From RACS-047 sp031553855 (GTDB lineage: Bacteria; Bacillota; Clostridia; Christensenellales; Pumilibacteraceae), in assembly GCA_031553855.1 (NCBI GenBank), contig JAVBKW010000024.1:41218-105217 (forward strand): a stretch of 64,000 bases of DNA. Reading direction: 5' to 3'. The position numbers were made by a program, and so were the translations under genes. Positions within the stretch are counted from its first letter, which is position 1, and each line of letters opens with the position of its first letter. Shown here piece after piece: positions 8,360-16,975 of this stretch. The notes beneath the pieces are model-generated. The model was not told the DNA's origin. It searched no databases and worked only from the letters and a program-made list of their open reading frames with translations.

Positions 8360-11300
8360 TTATTTTTTCGACAAACTTTTCTTTCTGAAAATGAATAAAC
8401 ATGACAATAACACACAAACGAGAGCTAAGGGGAACAAATTATCCGAAACGCTTCCGCTGCTGCCGCCGCAGCCTGTTTTACCCGTTTCAACGGGAGTTAC
8501 AACAACGGTGATGACTATTTCTTGCGCTATGTTTCCAACGGAGTCCTGCGCGCTCAGAGTAATTGTGTGAGTGCCTTCCAAAACGTTTCCGGCGCTATCG
8601 AGCATGCCTTCAGAATATGATACTACTACGTCGACCTTTCCGTCAACAGCGTCGTTGGCCTCCGCTGTAATAACAGGTTTTTTATCACCGGTTTTCAGGT
8701 TAAGCGTAAGCTTTCCGGCGTAGTCTATGACAGGCGCCGTTAGATCCGTTTCTGCTACGACAACGGTGATCACCTTATCGGTTGCGGCGTTGCCTGCCGC
8801 ATCGGATGCAGAAATCGTGATCGTGTGAGTTCCGACGAGCAGCTTATCATTGCCGTCAAGCATTCCGTCCGAGTACACGATATTAACAATCGCAGTGTCG
8901 TCGATATCATCGGCCGCCGATGCCGTTATAACGGGTTTTGCGTCGCCTTTATCAAGATTTAACGTGAGCGAGCCTGAATAAGTGATGACGGGCGCTTCGG
9001 TGTCCGCATCTACAACAGTCACGGTAATAACTACCGGTTCGGCTTCATTTCCCGCCGCGTCTGTTGCAGTTATAGTTACGGTATGAGTGCCCGTAAGGAG
9101 CTTATCCGATCCGTCCAGAGCGCCGTCGGACCATGTGATGAGAGGCGTGACAGCTTCCGCAGTTGCCTTTGCAAACTTGATGCCGGTATAGTCCGTGACC
9201 GAAACGTCAAAAGTAAGCTTATCTGTGTTCTTCACTTTTTTGATAGCCGTTTTGCCGCTGTAATTTATAACCGGAGCCTGCTCGTCTATGGACGACATTT
9301 TGATGTCGATACCGCCTGACTGCGAGAACGCGCCAAAATATTCACCGCCCTCAGGGATCGTCATGTCGACCGTGCCGGCAATGAGCAGTTTCCCATCGAT
9401 TTTAAGATAAACATAGATGCCTGTGCCGGCCTTTAATTCAATTACGCCCATTTCAAAACGGTAGGTTTCATTGTTTTCGATCTCAAACGGATGAGCGTAT
9501 AAAGTTATGCTGCTTGCTCCGGTTTCGTTGGCAATTCTCGCCATAGCAAAAGTATAAGATCCGGCTCTGTAACTTGCCGCAAGATAGAAACTGATACCGT
9601 TCCAGCCGCCAGCGTTTTTTCCGCGGAACATAAACCGCGGCGAGGGTTTGTTTTGACCGGTTACGTCAGAAAATTTAATATCCGTTACCACAACGCTGCT
9701 CAATGCGCCTTGGAGCTGACTGTCTGCCCATTCCGCATTTGCACCGGCGCTTCCTTTAAGCTCAACTGTCGTTGCCTCACCCGCCGTGATATCGCTTATG
9801 GTATATTTACTGTAAGTATTCAAAAATTCGTCAGAAACAGTTTCGGGTTTATCCTTTGTCCAGAATCCGTGTACAAGATAAAGCGTCAGTCCGTCTTTGA
9901 TTATTCCGTAATGGATTTTTGTTCCGGGCAATATCTCAAGCGTCGTTATCGGATATTCCGTAGTTGTAGCGAGGATTGCCGGTTTATATTTTATAAACAA
10001 ATAGGACTGATTATGAGCGGTACTGACGGTTATATTTGCCGAATCCTCACTATACCATGCCCCGAGAGTTTTGCCGTTGATTTTCATTTTAGTCGCGGCA
10101 TCGGATGTAGCCTTCGCAACAAGGTTAGTCGCGTCCTTTTTTTGAAAACCTGTAGAGGAGAACGTCAGCAGCGTTTCGGTACCTTTTTGATTATTCCATC
10201 CGTAGGTATCGGCATATCCTGTAAAAGTAACGTCCTGCGGAGTTGCCGGCTGTACGTTGCTCCATATTCCGTCATCTAAATATATGGTTGTCGCTGCGAC
10301 AGAGCCAAAATAAAACTGCATTCCGTCCTCAATAGCCAGCGTCGCGTACGGATAACCGGCCGCGGGGACTGCTGCCGAAGCAGGATATTTTACGTAGATA
10401 TAGTTTGCGCCCTGATCGTATCTTACAGTGTAATTTGAATCTGCCTTATATAGCTCTCCCAATGCAACGCCGTTCAGCTTAATTTTTTTAGAAGCTTGCG
10501 AATTCTCATCGGCAAGCCAATTCGTTTTATTTACTTTAGCTTCTATATCAAAAACAGAGCGCCTAAAAGCAATCAAAAGTTCACGGTTGACATCAGCATC
10601 GGCAGACCTGTTGTTCCATACAAATCCCTCAAAAGAATATTTCTCCTGACTTTTCATAGCAGTGCCTTCTGCGCCGAGGATCTTTACATTGCTTTTTACA
10701 TTGTTGAGTATACGGAAGTTACCGCCGGTTTTGACTGCGGCTGTATCGCTGTATGTGTGCGTGTATTCTACTATAACAGCTTGCGCGCTTTCCAGACAAA
10801 AATATGCTTTAACGTTGTCTCCGTCATCATAAGTACCGTAGGTAACTGTATATGTGTCGCCTACTGTCAGCGAAGTATAAGTTCTGACAGCGCCGTTCTT
10901 TCCGTGCCCAAATCCGTATAAGTCCGCACGTGTAAGCGCAATCTGAACTATGTAAGCGTCGGACGCCGTCCATGAATCGAGCGATACCGTACCTGTCGCG
11001 CGGGACAAAACAGCCAAACTAAGGTCTGAAGTCGCTATAAAACGGAATTTAACAGCCTTGTCGGTATAAGGCCCTTTTATTTCAAGGCATGCCTGTTTAC
11101 TTCCTGTCTGTAACGGTAATATGATATTGTTGTCCGTCGCAGGATTAGTAAAATTCGACTTAACGTTAGTTATAGTCGTACCGTCTTCAAGGCTTTTTTT
11201 ATTCACCATCAAATCTTCAAGATTTGTGACCTTGCCCGAAAGCGCGTCCGGCACCGCCGCGTATGCCCTTGCAGGCTGAGCAAACCATACCGCGCTCAAA

Positions 11301-11368
11301 GCGGCTAAGACGAGCGACAATACTATCGCGAACGTCATTAATTTGCGTCGTAATTTCATTTCCATCAT
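8360..11368 (-). CDS. Large secreted surface protein with three Ig/HYR-like repeats and Gly-Cys C-terminal anchor
   Basis: I start this 1002-residue protein at the ATG at 11368, preceded by GGGGGA; the longer reading frame has no ribosome site and hides the signal peptide (...ARAYA). Beta-rich, glycan-binding-like domains fill the first 690 residues. About three repeats of 75-80 residues follow, each with APVI.Y.G at the front and a GTHTITI.A.DAAGN segment near the end, typical of HYR/DUF5011-like Ig repeats. The C-terminus reads GKTGCGG, a hydrophobic segment, then FRKKSLSKK, matching the tail of the next gene, which starts 13 bases downstream. No catalytic signature is visible, so a binding or adhesive role is likely. 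Confidence 0.8.
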   Translation of the reverse strand: MMEMKLRRKLMTFAIVLSLVLAALSAVWFAQPARAYAAVPDALSGKVTNLEDLMVNKKSLEDGTTITNVKSNFTNPATDNNIILPLQTGSKQACLEIKGPYTDKAVKFRFIATSDLSLAVLSRATGTVSLDSWTASDAYIVQIALTRADLYGFGHGKNGAVRTYTSLTVGDTYTVTYGTYDDGDNVKAYFCLESAQAVIVEYTHTYSDTAAVKTGGNFRILNNVKSNVKILGAEGTAMKSQEKYSFEGFVWNNRSADADVNRELLIAFRRSVFDIEAKVNKTNWLADENSQASKKIKLNGVALGELYKADSNYTVRYDQGANYIYVKYPASAAVPAAGYPYATLAIEDGMQFYFGSVAATTIYLDDGIWSNVQPATPQDVTFTGYADTYGWNNQKGTETLLTFSSTGFQKKDATNLVAKATSDAATKMKINGKTLGAWYSEDSANITVSTAHNQSYLFIKYKPAILATTTEYPITTLEILPGTKIHYGIIKDGLTLYLVHGFWTKDKPETVSDEFLNTYSKYTISDITAGEATTVELKGSAGANAEWADSQLQGALSSVVVTDIKFSDVTGQNKPSPRFMFRGKNAGGWNGISFYLAASYRAGSYTFAMARIANETGASSITLYAHPFEIENNETYRFEMGVIELKAGTGIYVYLKIDGKLLIAGTVDMTIPEGGEYFGAFSQSGGIDIKMSSIDEQAPVINYSGKTAIKKVKNTDKLTFDVSVTDYTGIKFAKATAEAVTPLITWSDGALDGSDKLLTGTHTVTITATDAAGNEAEPVVITVTVVDADTEAPVITYSGSLTLNLDKGDAKPVITASAADDIDDTAIVNIVYSDGMLDGNDKLLVGTHTITISASDAAGNAATDKVITVVVAETDLTAPVIDYAGKLTLNLKTGDKKPVITAEANDAVDGKVDVVVSYSEGMLDSAGNVLEGTHTITLSAQDSVGNIAQEIVITVVVTPVETGKTGCGGSSGSVSDNLFPLALVCVLLSCLFIFRKKSLSKK

Positions 11369-11500
11369 ATTATTCCCCCATAAAAATTTTTTATTTAGGC
11401 TTTGTCTGAATAAATACAAGACATATTTTTGAAGTAATAGCAACGCTATTGCAAAAAAATTTAACGCAGTATTGGTGAAAAAAGACAGCTAAGGCAAACG

Positions 11501-12907
11501 TTAAGGATTTTTAAGACAAGCGTTATAATAAGGTATATACTTCCTCGTTTTATAAACCATTTCATCAAACAGCTTTCTGGCATTTTCCGCCGGCACGGCT
11601 ACGAGCGGATCGCACAAAAATGCCGCGAACGCCGCTTCCAAGTTCCCGTCCAGCGCCGCGCGAACAGTCGCTTCCTGTTTGCCGATATGTAATGAAACCA
11701 ACCCGTTCACCTGCGCCGGAAGCAATCCCGACAGCACCGGATGTATTGCGTCTTTAGTGAACAGCGCGTTTGTTTCGACGATCGCGCTCATAGGAAGGTC
11801 CTGCACCTGCCCGGCGTTGGGAAGATTCACGTTAGTTATAAAATCGCCGAGCCCGAGCAGCGCTTTGATTTGCTTAACGCCTTCCTCTCCGCTTGCTTCC
11901 GGCTTTAATTCTTCAGTGCCCTCTAGCAGCCTTTTGGTTTTCTCGAGCCTATTTTTCAGATCCTGACGCCTCCAGTCAACAGAGGTTTGGCTGAATTTCC
12001 ATTTTTTGATAGTTTCGGGATCCTTTAAGTACCACTCAGGCGGACAAAATTCGGCAAGATGCCGGTCGCCCGCGGCGGCAATAGCTCCGTTTTTCAAAAA
12101 CAGGTCAAAGGCGACGCGGTGGCAGCAAGAAAACGAATTATTCAGCCAGTTACCGTTACCGGTGTACTCTATGCCTGTTTCGTAGTTATCACGCACGTAT
12201 TTGTCATATGCAGGAAAAAGATCCGTGCCGTTGCAGGAAGCCGATGTTATCCACGTAAAGTGGTTGATCCCCGACACGTTCACCTTGATATCCTGCCGCT
12301 TTACGGTTTTTTCCAAAACGCTTTTTTGTTCCGGCCCGACGGAGTCGAGATATACCGTTTTCAAAACTTCCTGCGTACCGAACACCTCATGACAGCAACC
12401 AAAAGCTTTGATCTGCGGAAACACCGAGTAAAGAGTTTTGACGCAAATGCTCATCGGGTTCGTATAGCTGATGACCCACGCCTCGGGGCAGTACTGCCTT
12501 ATTGCAAGCGCTATGTCCCTGTACATCGGCACGGTGCGCAGCGCACGCATAAGTCCGCCGGGCCCGGTCGTATCTCCTACCGATTGATATATCCCGTATT
12601 TTTCCGGTAAATGAAAATCTACTTCCATTTCGTCAAACGTACCGGGCAAGATCGAAATGATTACGAATTGAGCGCCGCTCAATGCGTCTTTGAGCGAAGG
12701 AACGGCTATATAATGCCATTTAGAATCTGTTTTCTTATTTAATGCATTCCCGATTTTTTCGTTTTCGACAGCTGCGGAAACATCAATATCATAGAGTCTG
12801 ACAATTCCGGAAACGTCTTTTTCCATCGCAAGATCGCACATCAAAGTTCTCGCCCATCCGCGTGAACCGCCTCCTATATATGCAATTTTTACTCCTGTGC
12901 TAGCCAA
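11501..12907 (-). CDS. GH4 NAD-dependent glycosidase, CHEV subgroup (alpha-galacturonidase LplD-like)
   Basis: A 468-residue cytoplasmic enzyme of family GH4, which hydrolyses glycosides by an NAD+ and divalent-metal-dependent oxidation/elimination route. Visible motifs are the Rossmann segment IGGGSRGW (11-18), GDTTGPGG (111-118), TNPM (149-152), the metal/specificity motif CHEV (172-175) and GINHFTW. GH4 subgroups are sorted by this CHxx motif; CHEV is the form reported for the Bacillus subtilis galacturonidase LplD, whereas CHSV marks alpha-galactosidases. A pectin-fragment role is therefore the best guess. Start: TTG at 12907 with AGGGGAG about 9 bases upstream and no closer ATG. It lies divergent from an AraC regulator and heads the region-2 operon. 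Confidence 0.85.
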   Translation of the reverse strand: MASTGVKIAYIGGGSRGWARTLMCDLAMEKDVSGIVRLYDIDVSAAVENEKIGNALNKKTDSKWHYIAVPSLKDALSGAQFVIISILPGTFDEMEVDFHLPEKYGIYQSVGDTTGPGGLMRALRTVPMYRDIALAIRQYCPEAWVISYTNPMSICVKTLYSVFPQIKAFGCCHEVFGTQEVLKTVYLDSVGPEQKSVLEKTVKRQDIKVNVSGINHFTWITSASCNGTDLFPAYDKYVRDNYETGIEYTGNGNWLNNSFSCCHRVAFDLFLKNGAIAAAGDRHLAEFCPPEWYLKDPETIKKWKFSQTSVDWRRQDLKNRLEKTKRLLEGTEELKPEASGEEGVKQIKALLGLGDFITNVNLPNAGQVQDLPMSAIVETNALFTKDAIHPVLSGLLPAQVNGLVSLHIGKQEATVRAALDGNLEAAFAAFLCDPLVAVPAENARKLFDEMVYKTRKYIPYYNACLKNP

Positions 12908-12945
12908 AGTTACGTTCTCCCCTGTTTTGCGGATTTTACAAGCTT

Positions 12946-13022
12946 ATTATAAACATATTTTGTGTAATTTGCTTTAAGAAACTTGCTCGATAACAGCTTT
13001 TTTTAAATTATATTGCTAGGAT
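12946..13022 (-). promoter_or_regulatory. Candidate promoter region of the GH4 operon
   Basis: Read on the minus strand, two TATAAT hexamers occur (12946-12951 and 13017-13022), neither with a good -35 box at 17 bases. A good -10 without a -35 suits a promoter that depends on an activator, such as the divergently encoded AraC protein. This is inference. Confidence 0.35.
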
Positions 13023-13047
13023 TGTGCCGTATGTAAAAAAAAACCTC

Positions 13048-13083
13048 AAAGAAAACAATAAAAATTATTTTTTAATTTTCTTT
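13048..13083. promoter_or_regulatory. AT-rich inverted repeat upstream of the AraC gene
   Basis: AAAGAAAA (13048-13055) and TTTTCTTT (13076-13083) form a dyad ending 6 bases before the AraC -35 box. It is a possible autoregulatory or activator site in the divergent spacer; AT-richness makes chance a real alternative. Confidence 0.3.
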
Positions 13084-13089
13084 AAAGAC

Positions 13090-13118
13090 TTGATTTATTG
13101 GCGGAAATCTTATATTAT
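13090..13118 (+). promoter_or_regulatory. Promoter of the AraC-family regulator
   Basis: TTGATT, a 17-base spacer, then TATTAT. It gives a very short leader before AGGAGAG and the ATG at 13142. Confidence 0.5.
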
Positions 13119-13141
13119 ATTGCTATTAGGAGAGTGACACT

Positions 13142-13972
13142 ATGTATAACACGAGCGAACTTTATTCGTTAGGTCAGCCGGTTTTTATCGAACGGATGAC
13201 AAGAAAAAAAGAGACGGCTCCCTGTATCGCACATTATCATGATATATACGAAATGTACTATCTGGTTGAGGGAAACCGCGACTACCTGATTGCGGACGAG
13301 ATTTTTAATCTAACCGCCGATTGCGTCGCGCTGATAGCTCCGGGCATAATACATATGACGCGCGGCGGTCATTACGAGCGCATCTTAGTGCAGTTCGAGG
13401 CGTCTTTTTTAAAAAAGTTTTTTAACGAAGAATCTCTCTCCTCGATTTTCGCGTGCTTTAAGCACAACTTTATCCGCATACCGCAAATCAAACAGGAGGA
13501 GATCAAATACTTATTTTCCAAGATCCATAAGGAATACGTCAGCGGCGATCTTGCCGTAACGCCGCTGCGCCTTGCCGAGCTTATGCTTTCGCTCGAAAGC
13601 TGCGTCAATGAATGTGACCAGTCTAAAGAAACACAAAAATTTTCCGACGATAATATTGCTGCAATTTTAAAATACATTAATGACAATTTTTCATCCATAG
13701 AAAGCATTTCGCAAATTGCCGACCATTTTTACCTTAATAAATTCTATCTTTGTCATATGTTCAAAACCAACGTGGGCAGCACGCTTATCACGTACCTTAA
13801 CAACATCAAGATATCCCACGCGATTCAGCTTATAAAATCAACGGATAAAAACATGACCGACATCGCGTTAGAATGCGGCTTCAATTCTTCGGTTCATTTT
13901 TGCAACATGTTCAAAAAGTTCGTAAATATGTCCCCGTCAGAATACAAAAAGATTCAAACCAAACTAAAATAA
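13142..13972 (+). CDS. AraC/XylS-family transcriptional regulator
   Basis: A 276-residue DNA-binding regulator. The N-terminal half has a cupin-like sugar-sensing fold with a histidine-rich strand (APCIAHYHDIYEMYYLVEG). The C-terminal 100 residues hold the two helix-turn-helix motifs of the family, with IESISQIADHFYLNKFYLCHMFK and ITDIALECGFNSSVHFCNMFKK-type segments ending near MSPSEYK. It starts at an ATG after AGGAGAG. It is transcribed away from the GH4 operon and most likely activates that operon in response to an imported sugar. It ends just before a bidirectional terminator. Confidence 0.93.
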   Translation: MYNTSELYSLGQPVFIERMTRKKETAPCIAHYHDIYEMYYLVEGNRDYLIADEIFNLTADCVALIAPGIIHMTRGGHYERILVQFEASFLKKFFNEESLSSIFACFKHNFIRIPQIKQEEIKYLFSKIHKEYVSGDLAVTPLRLAELMLSLESCVNECDQSKETQKFSDDNIAAILKYINDNFSSIESISQIADHFYLNKFYLCHMFKTNVGSTLITYLNNIKISHAIQLIKSTDKNMTDIALECGFNSSVHFCNMFKKFVNMSPSEYKKIQTKLK

Positions 13973-13985
13973 AAGGTTTTAAACC

Positions 13986-14002
13986 GCAGGGCAGAGCCCT
14001 GC
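13986..14002. repeat. GC-rich perfect inverted repeat in the convergent spacer
   Basis: GCAGGGC, AGA, GCCCTGC. It lies in an unusually GC-rich spacer (13976-14065) that ends in a TGCGGCGGGCGCA stretch. The block has the look of an interspersed repeat unit, but only one copy is in the window. Confidence 0.4.
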
Positions 14003-14123
14003 ACCCGCTCGGCAACGCCGCGCATTCCGCAGCAGAGACTGCGGGGTTTTAAATGCGGCGGGCGCATTTATGGAAATGCAAGCAAGCTTCCATTTCCCCA
14101 AATGCTTCTTGATAAAACAGCAA

Positions 14124-14161
14124 AAAATACCGCTCTGCGCTTTAAACCGCTGCGGTATTTT
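14124..14161. terminator. Bidirectional intrinsic terminator
   Basis: AAAATACCGC pairs with GCGGTATTTT around an 18-base loop. Runs of A and T on the two sides serve both the AraC gene (+) and the esterase gene (-), which converge here. Confidence 0.75.
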
Positions 14162-14169
14162 GTTTATAC

Positions 14170-15174
14170 TCATTTAAGTTGCCCGAACTCTTTCCAGAAC
14201 AAGTCTTTATCAAAATAATGGTCTTTATTTGTGATGTTCAGCTTGCATTTTCCTTCGGCGCCGACCGTTTTATATATTTTTTTTACCGTTTCAAACTGCT
14301 TTTTTACACCCTCGATGGGAAAAATCGGATCGTTGACTCCGGCAAATATAATAAGCGGCCTTGGCGCGATAAGGCACGATAAATCGCCCATATCAAAATA
14401 TTTCAAAATGCCCGGCACATAATTACAGGAACAATGGAACATCTTTCCGATCGAATCCTTGAACGAGCTGAACGCGCACGACGGTGCCGACCGCGTAATA
14501 CGCTCCTCTAAACAAGAAGCGTAAAAAGTCGCCGTACCGCCTCCGCTGTTGCCCATACACGTAATATTGTCCGTATCAACAAACTCAAAGTCCTTCAAGC
14601 AATCGATCGCGCGCGAAATATCCCAAACCCGTTCGCCAATCAATGTGCGCCCTAAAAGCAATGCCGTATTAGACGTAAAGTCGCACATAGTGCTGCTGTT
14701 TTTTGACTTTGTTTCGCCCATTCCGCGCTGTTCTATACACAGCGCCGCATATCCGTTCCGAACCGCCTGAACCGCAAAGTCCCCGCGGGTTTCGATATAT
14801 TCCTTGTCACCCTCGAACTTCGGCTCGCCAACTGAATTATGAAAGCCCGTCGAATGCCCCTGTAAACAGATCATAACAGGGTGCTTTTTCTTGACCCCGT
14901 TCGGCTTCAACAGATAGCACGGAACAAAATTATTCCTTTCACTCTCAAAAACAAACCGGATCCTTGTATGGTCCTCGAACTTTTCACTGCTCTCGATCTT
15001 CAAATCCAAAAGGCACTTATTCTTTTCGATCTCGCCCATACCCAATAATGCCTTCAGCCTTTTTCGCACTTTGCCTTTCCACACGTCAAAATCCCCCGCC
15101 TTCTTAAAGCAAAGCGAGGGCTCGACCGTGTCAATCAGAAAATTATGATTCTTGTCACCGAAAATCTCTGTCAT
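14170..15174 (-). CDS. Alpha/beta hydrolase, acetyl-esterase-like (abhydrolase_7 type)
   Basis: A 334-residue serine hydrolase without a signal peptide. The nucleophile elbow is GNSGGG (Ser about 210); the acid is in AGVNDPIFP (Asp about 282) and the histidine in NKDHYFD (His about 319). The oxyanion region is CLQGHSTGFHNS. This is the order found in abhydrolase_7/acetyl xylan esterase-like proteins, which remove acyl groups from sugars or small esters. Start: ATG at 15174 with AGGGG ten bases upstream; the longer GTG start lacks a site. It is a single gene, convergent with the AraC gene. Substrate unknown; deacetylation of imported oligosaccharides is a reasonable guess. Confidence 0.8.
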   Translation of the reverse strand: MTEIFGDKNHNFLIDTVEPSLCFKKAGDFDVWKGKVRKRLKALLGMGEIEKNKCLLDLKIESSEKFEDHTRIRFVFESERNNFVPCYLLKPNGVKKKHPVMICLQGHSTGFHNSVGEPKFEGDKEYIETRGDFAVQAVRNGYAALCIEQRGMGETKSKNSSTMCDFTSNTALLLGRTLIGERVWDISRAIDCLKDFEFVDTDNITCMGNSGGGTATFYASCLEERITRSAPSCAFSSFKDSIGKMFHCSCNYVPGILKYFDMGDLSCLIAPRPLIIFAGVNDPIFPIEGVKKQFETVKKIYKTVGAEGKCKLNITNKDHYFDKDLFWKEFGQLK

Positions 15175-15323
15175 GGATTTAATACCCCTATTATGATATA
15201 TTATCACAATCCGGCAACATTAAGCATTAATTATTTTGCTTTAATCAAATTATTATTTAATTATCTTGTTTTCCAAAAATGCAGTTGACAATACAGTCGG
15301 CTACGGTGCATCAATTAAAATAC

Positions 15324-15350
15324 AACCTTTTGCAATTGATTTAAAAGGTT
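15324..15350 (-). terminator. Possible terminator after the 240-residue membrane protein
   Basis: AACCTTTT / AAAAGGTT stem with an 11-base loop, 30 bases past the minus-strand stop. The T run on the minus side is imperfect. Confidence 0.4.
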
Positions 15351-15382
15351 TTCTAAATTAATTGCGCTTTTGTCGCTGTTTT

Positions 15383-16105
15383 CTACCAAATCATTATGTA
15401 CGCATAAAATATAATTTCATTTCTTTCTTGACTTATGGATACCGCGCTGACCTTTCTATTATGGTTTCCCTCGTTTATTATTACATATACGGCATAATCT
15501 GAAGGTAAATCCTTTATATAAGCGTTCCCCACTCTGTCAAAAACGTTTTTAGTATTTTCGCTTTCTTCGGGAGCGGTTATTTCATTAAATTGCTGGATGT
15601 AACTGCTAATCGTACTTTGGTTTGCGGAAAACCTTAATACAACCGTTTGGTCATATTCCTGCCAAGAAGATTCGTTATAATAAAAATCGACGTTACTTGC
15701 GCCCTTCGGTATTTTTTCGGGGAATATCTTCAGTACTTCTTTACGGCTGAAGCCGCCCATTTTCATTGTACGCTCATAACGGGAAGCGTCTGTAATTGTT
15801 ACCGATGTTTGCGACAACCCAATGATAAAGATACTAAAAAAAGAAGCTATCATAAAAACGGGAATAAGTATAACTGTAAATATAATGGTTACCGAATTAT
15901 TCAACTTACCTTTTCCGGCAAGACCGGCAATCAACGTAAACACCAAAGCCGGTATAATAAAAATTAGTCCCAAAAAAAAGAGCGGCTCTATTGAACATGC
16001 TGTAAGAAACCAATACACGAAAGCAAAGCAAACAAACGCAAGAACTGCCATAACTCCGGGAAATAAAGCCTTTTTAAATTCAAATTTGTTTTTTTCTTTA
16101 TCCAT
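15383..16105 (-). CDS. Membrane protein of unknown family
   Basis: A 240-residue protein. The first 110 residues contain three hydrophobic segments joined by short loops. A soluble C-terminal half follows, with mixed beta strands (MKMGGFSRKEVLKIFPE, then VVLRFSANQSTISSYIQQF and YAVYVIINEG). I do not recognise the family. It starts 35 bases after the four-helix membrane protein gene and is probably the third gene of the XRE-controlled operon. The C-terminal domain could face either side of the membrane; orientation cannot be read with confidence. Confidence 0.7.
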   Translation of the reverse strand: MDKEKNKFEFKKALFPGVMAVLAFVCFAFVYWFLTACSIEPLFFLGLIFIIPALVFTLIAGLAGKGKLNNSVTIIFTVILIPVFMIASFFSIFIIGLSQTSVTITDASRYERTMKMGGFSRKEVLKIFPEKIPKGASNVDFYYNESSWQEYDQTVVLRFSANQSTISSYIQQFNEITAPEESENTKNVFDRVGNAYIKDLPSDYAVYVIINEGNHNRKVSAVSISQERNEIIFYAYIMIW

Positions 16106-16140
16106 TGAAATCTATACCTTTATTTTTTTGCTAAGTTTCA

Positions 16141-16593
16141 TTACCCTCTCCATCGGCATAAAATAACATAGACAAGATTTGAAAACACAATAGTTATCCA
16201 ATGGACGATAATAAAAAGTATAAATTTTTCTTTAATCCAAATAGTTTCGTTTAAAGTCACCAAAAAGAATATCGCAATAGCTGCCAATGTCAGAACCGCA
16301 GCTACGGCAAGGCAATATGTTAAAATGGACGCATGGTATTCGTCATAAGGACGGCGGCGGATAATTAATAGAATCACAAGAAGTACTGTAATGCCGATCA
16401 ACACCCAAGATAAAACAACCTGATTTTGGGCAAGCAGAAAACCGCTCCAGGCTTTCCAAAACGGCGAGTCGCCTTCGTAATGCGTGGTAAAACCGCTATG
16501 CGAGCTAAAAACAATAAAGATCAGCGCGTAAAACAAGGTAAATATACTGATGCAAACGGCATTAAAAACCGGTGATTTAAGTAAACGCTTCAT
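16141..16593 (-). CDS. Four-helix membrane protein of unknown function
   Basis: A 150-residue protein with four predicted membrane segments (about 10-30, 60-80, 92-115, 125-147) and few charged residues between. Its ATG overlaps the stop of the XRE regulator by 4 bases (ATGA) and a GGAGG lies upstream, so the two are made together. A small XRE regulator coupled to a membrane protein is a common Bacillota arrangement in which the regulator controls its own operon. No function is assigned. Confidence 0.75.
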   Translation of the reverse strand: MKRLLKSPVFNAVCISIFTLFYALIFIVFSSHSGFTTHYEGDSPFWKAWSGFLLAQNQVVLSWVLIGITVLLVILLIIRRRPYDEYHASILTYCLAVAAVLTLAAIAIFFLVTLNETIWIKEKFILFIIVHWITIVFSNLVYVILCRWRG

Positions 16594-16796
16594 CTCCGAT
16601 CCTCCTTGTTAAAAATAAATAAAAACTCTATAGAAACGTCAAAAAATTTTGCCAGGTCATACGCAAGCCAAATCGACGGGTCGAATTTTCCCGTTTCAAT
16701 AGCGTTGATTGCCTGCCGCGAAACAAGTACCTTCTGTCCTAATTCTTTTTGGCTAAGACCAAGCTTTTCCCGACATTCCCTAACTTTATTCTGCAT
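16590..16796 (-). CDS. Small XRE-family HTH regulator
   Basis: A 68-residue single-domain repressor. The helix-turn-helix is complete: LGLSQKELGQKVLVSRQAINAIETGKFDPS (residues 13-42), followed by the helices of the Cro/C1 fold. It resembles the YozG type, which accompanies membrane proteins. The gene is first in a three-gene minus operon; the promoter just upstream has matching inverted repeats, as expected for autorepression. Start ATG with GAAGGTG. Confidence 0.92.
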   Translation of the reverse strand: MQNKVRECREKLGLSQKELGQKVLVSRQAINAIETGKFDPSIWLAYDLAKFFDVSIEFLFIFNKEDRR

Positions 16797-16816
16797 AATA
16801 AATCACCTTCAACCCT

Positions 16817-16881
16817 GATGTAAGGTTTACTTTACCTCATTATATATTACAATTTTCAATGTGTCAAGCAAACCTTACATC
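16817..16881 (-). promoter_or_regulatory. Consensus promoter flanked by an inverted-repeat operator
   Basis: Minus strand: TTGACA (16862-16867), exactly 17 bases, TATAAT (16839-16844). Immediately upstream of the -35 is GATGTAAGGTTTGC, and just after the predicted start point is its inverted partner GTAAACCTTACATC (16817-16830). Two arms that bracket a perfect promoter are the expected geometry for repression by the XRE protein encoded downstream. Sequence match is direct; function is inferred. Confidence 0.75.
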
Positions 16882-16910
16882 AAATAATAAAAAGATATTC
16901 TTAAATATAA

Positions 16911-16947
16911 AATATGGCTGTGGATCAAATACCCACAGCCGTATTTT
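16911..16947 (-). terminator. Terminator of the sigma/peptidase operon
   Basis: AATATGGCTGTGG pairs with CCACAGCCGTATT; on the minus strand it is followed by a T-rich tract. It lies 30 bases past the stop of the 125-residue gene. Confidence 0.7.
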
Positions 16948-16975
16948 ACTATTAAATGCAATAAGCGATATTTAA

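Noticed and set aside
9653..10279. 208-codon open frame on the plus strand
   Set aside because: Antisense shadow of the 1002-residue surface protein; no ribosome site, cysteine- and arginine-rich composition, no domain.
11431..11460. Terminator between the GH4 and surface-protein genes
   Set aside because: AATAGC/GCTATT stem is only 6 bp and the T run lies on the wrong side for minus-strand transcription.
12059..12610. 183-codon open frame on the plus strand
   Set aside because: Antisense shadow of the GH4 gene, whose motifs are unambiguous on the other strand.
15383..16796. Toxin-antitoxin system made of the XRE gene and its neighbours
   Set aside because: The partner proteins are multi-helix membrane proteins of 150 and 240 residues with no toxin signature; a regulator/membrane-protein operon explains the order better.
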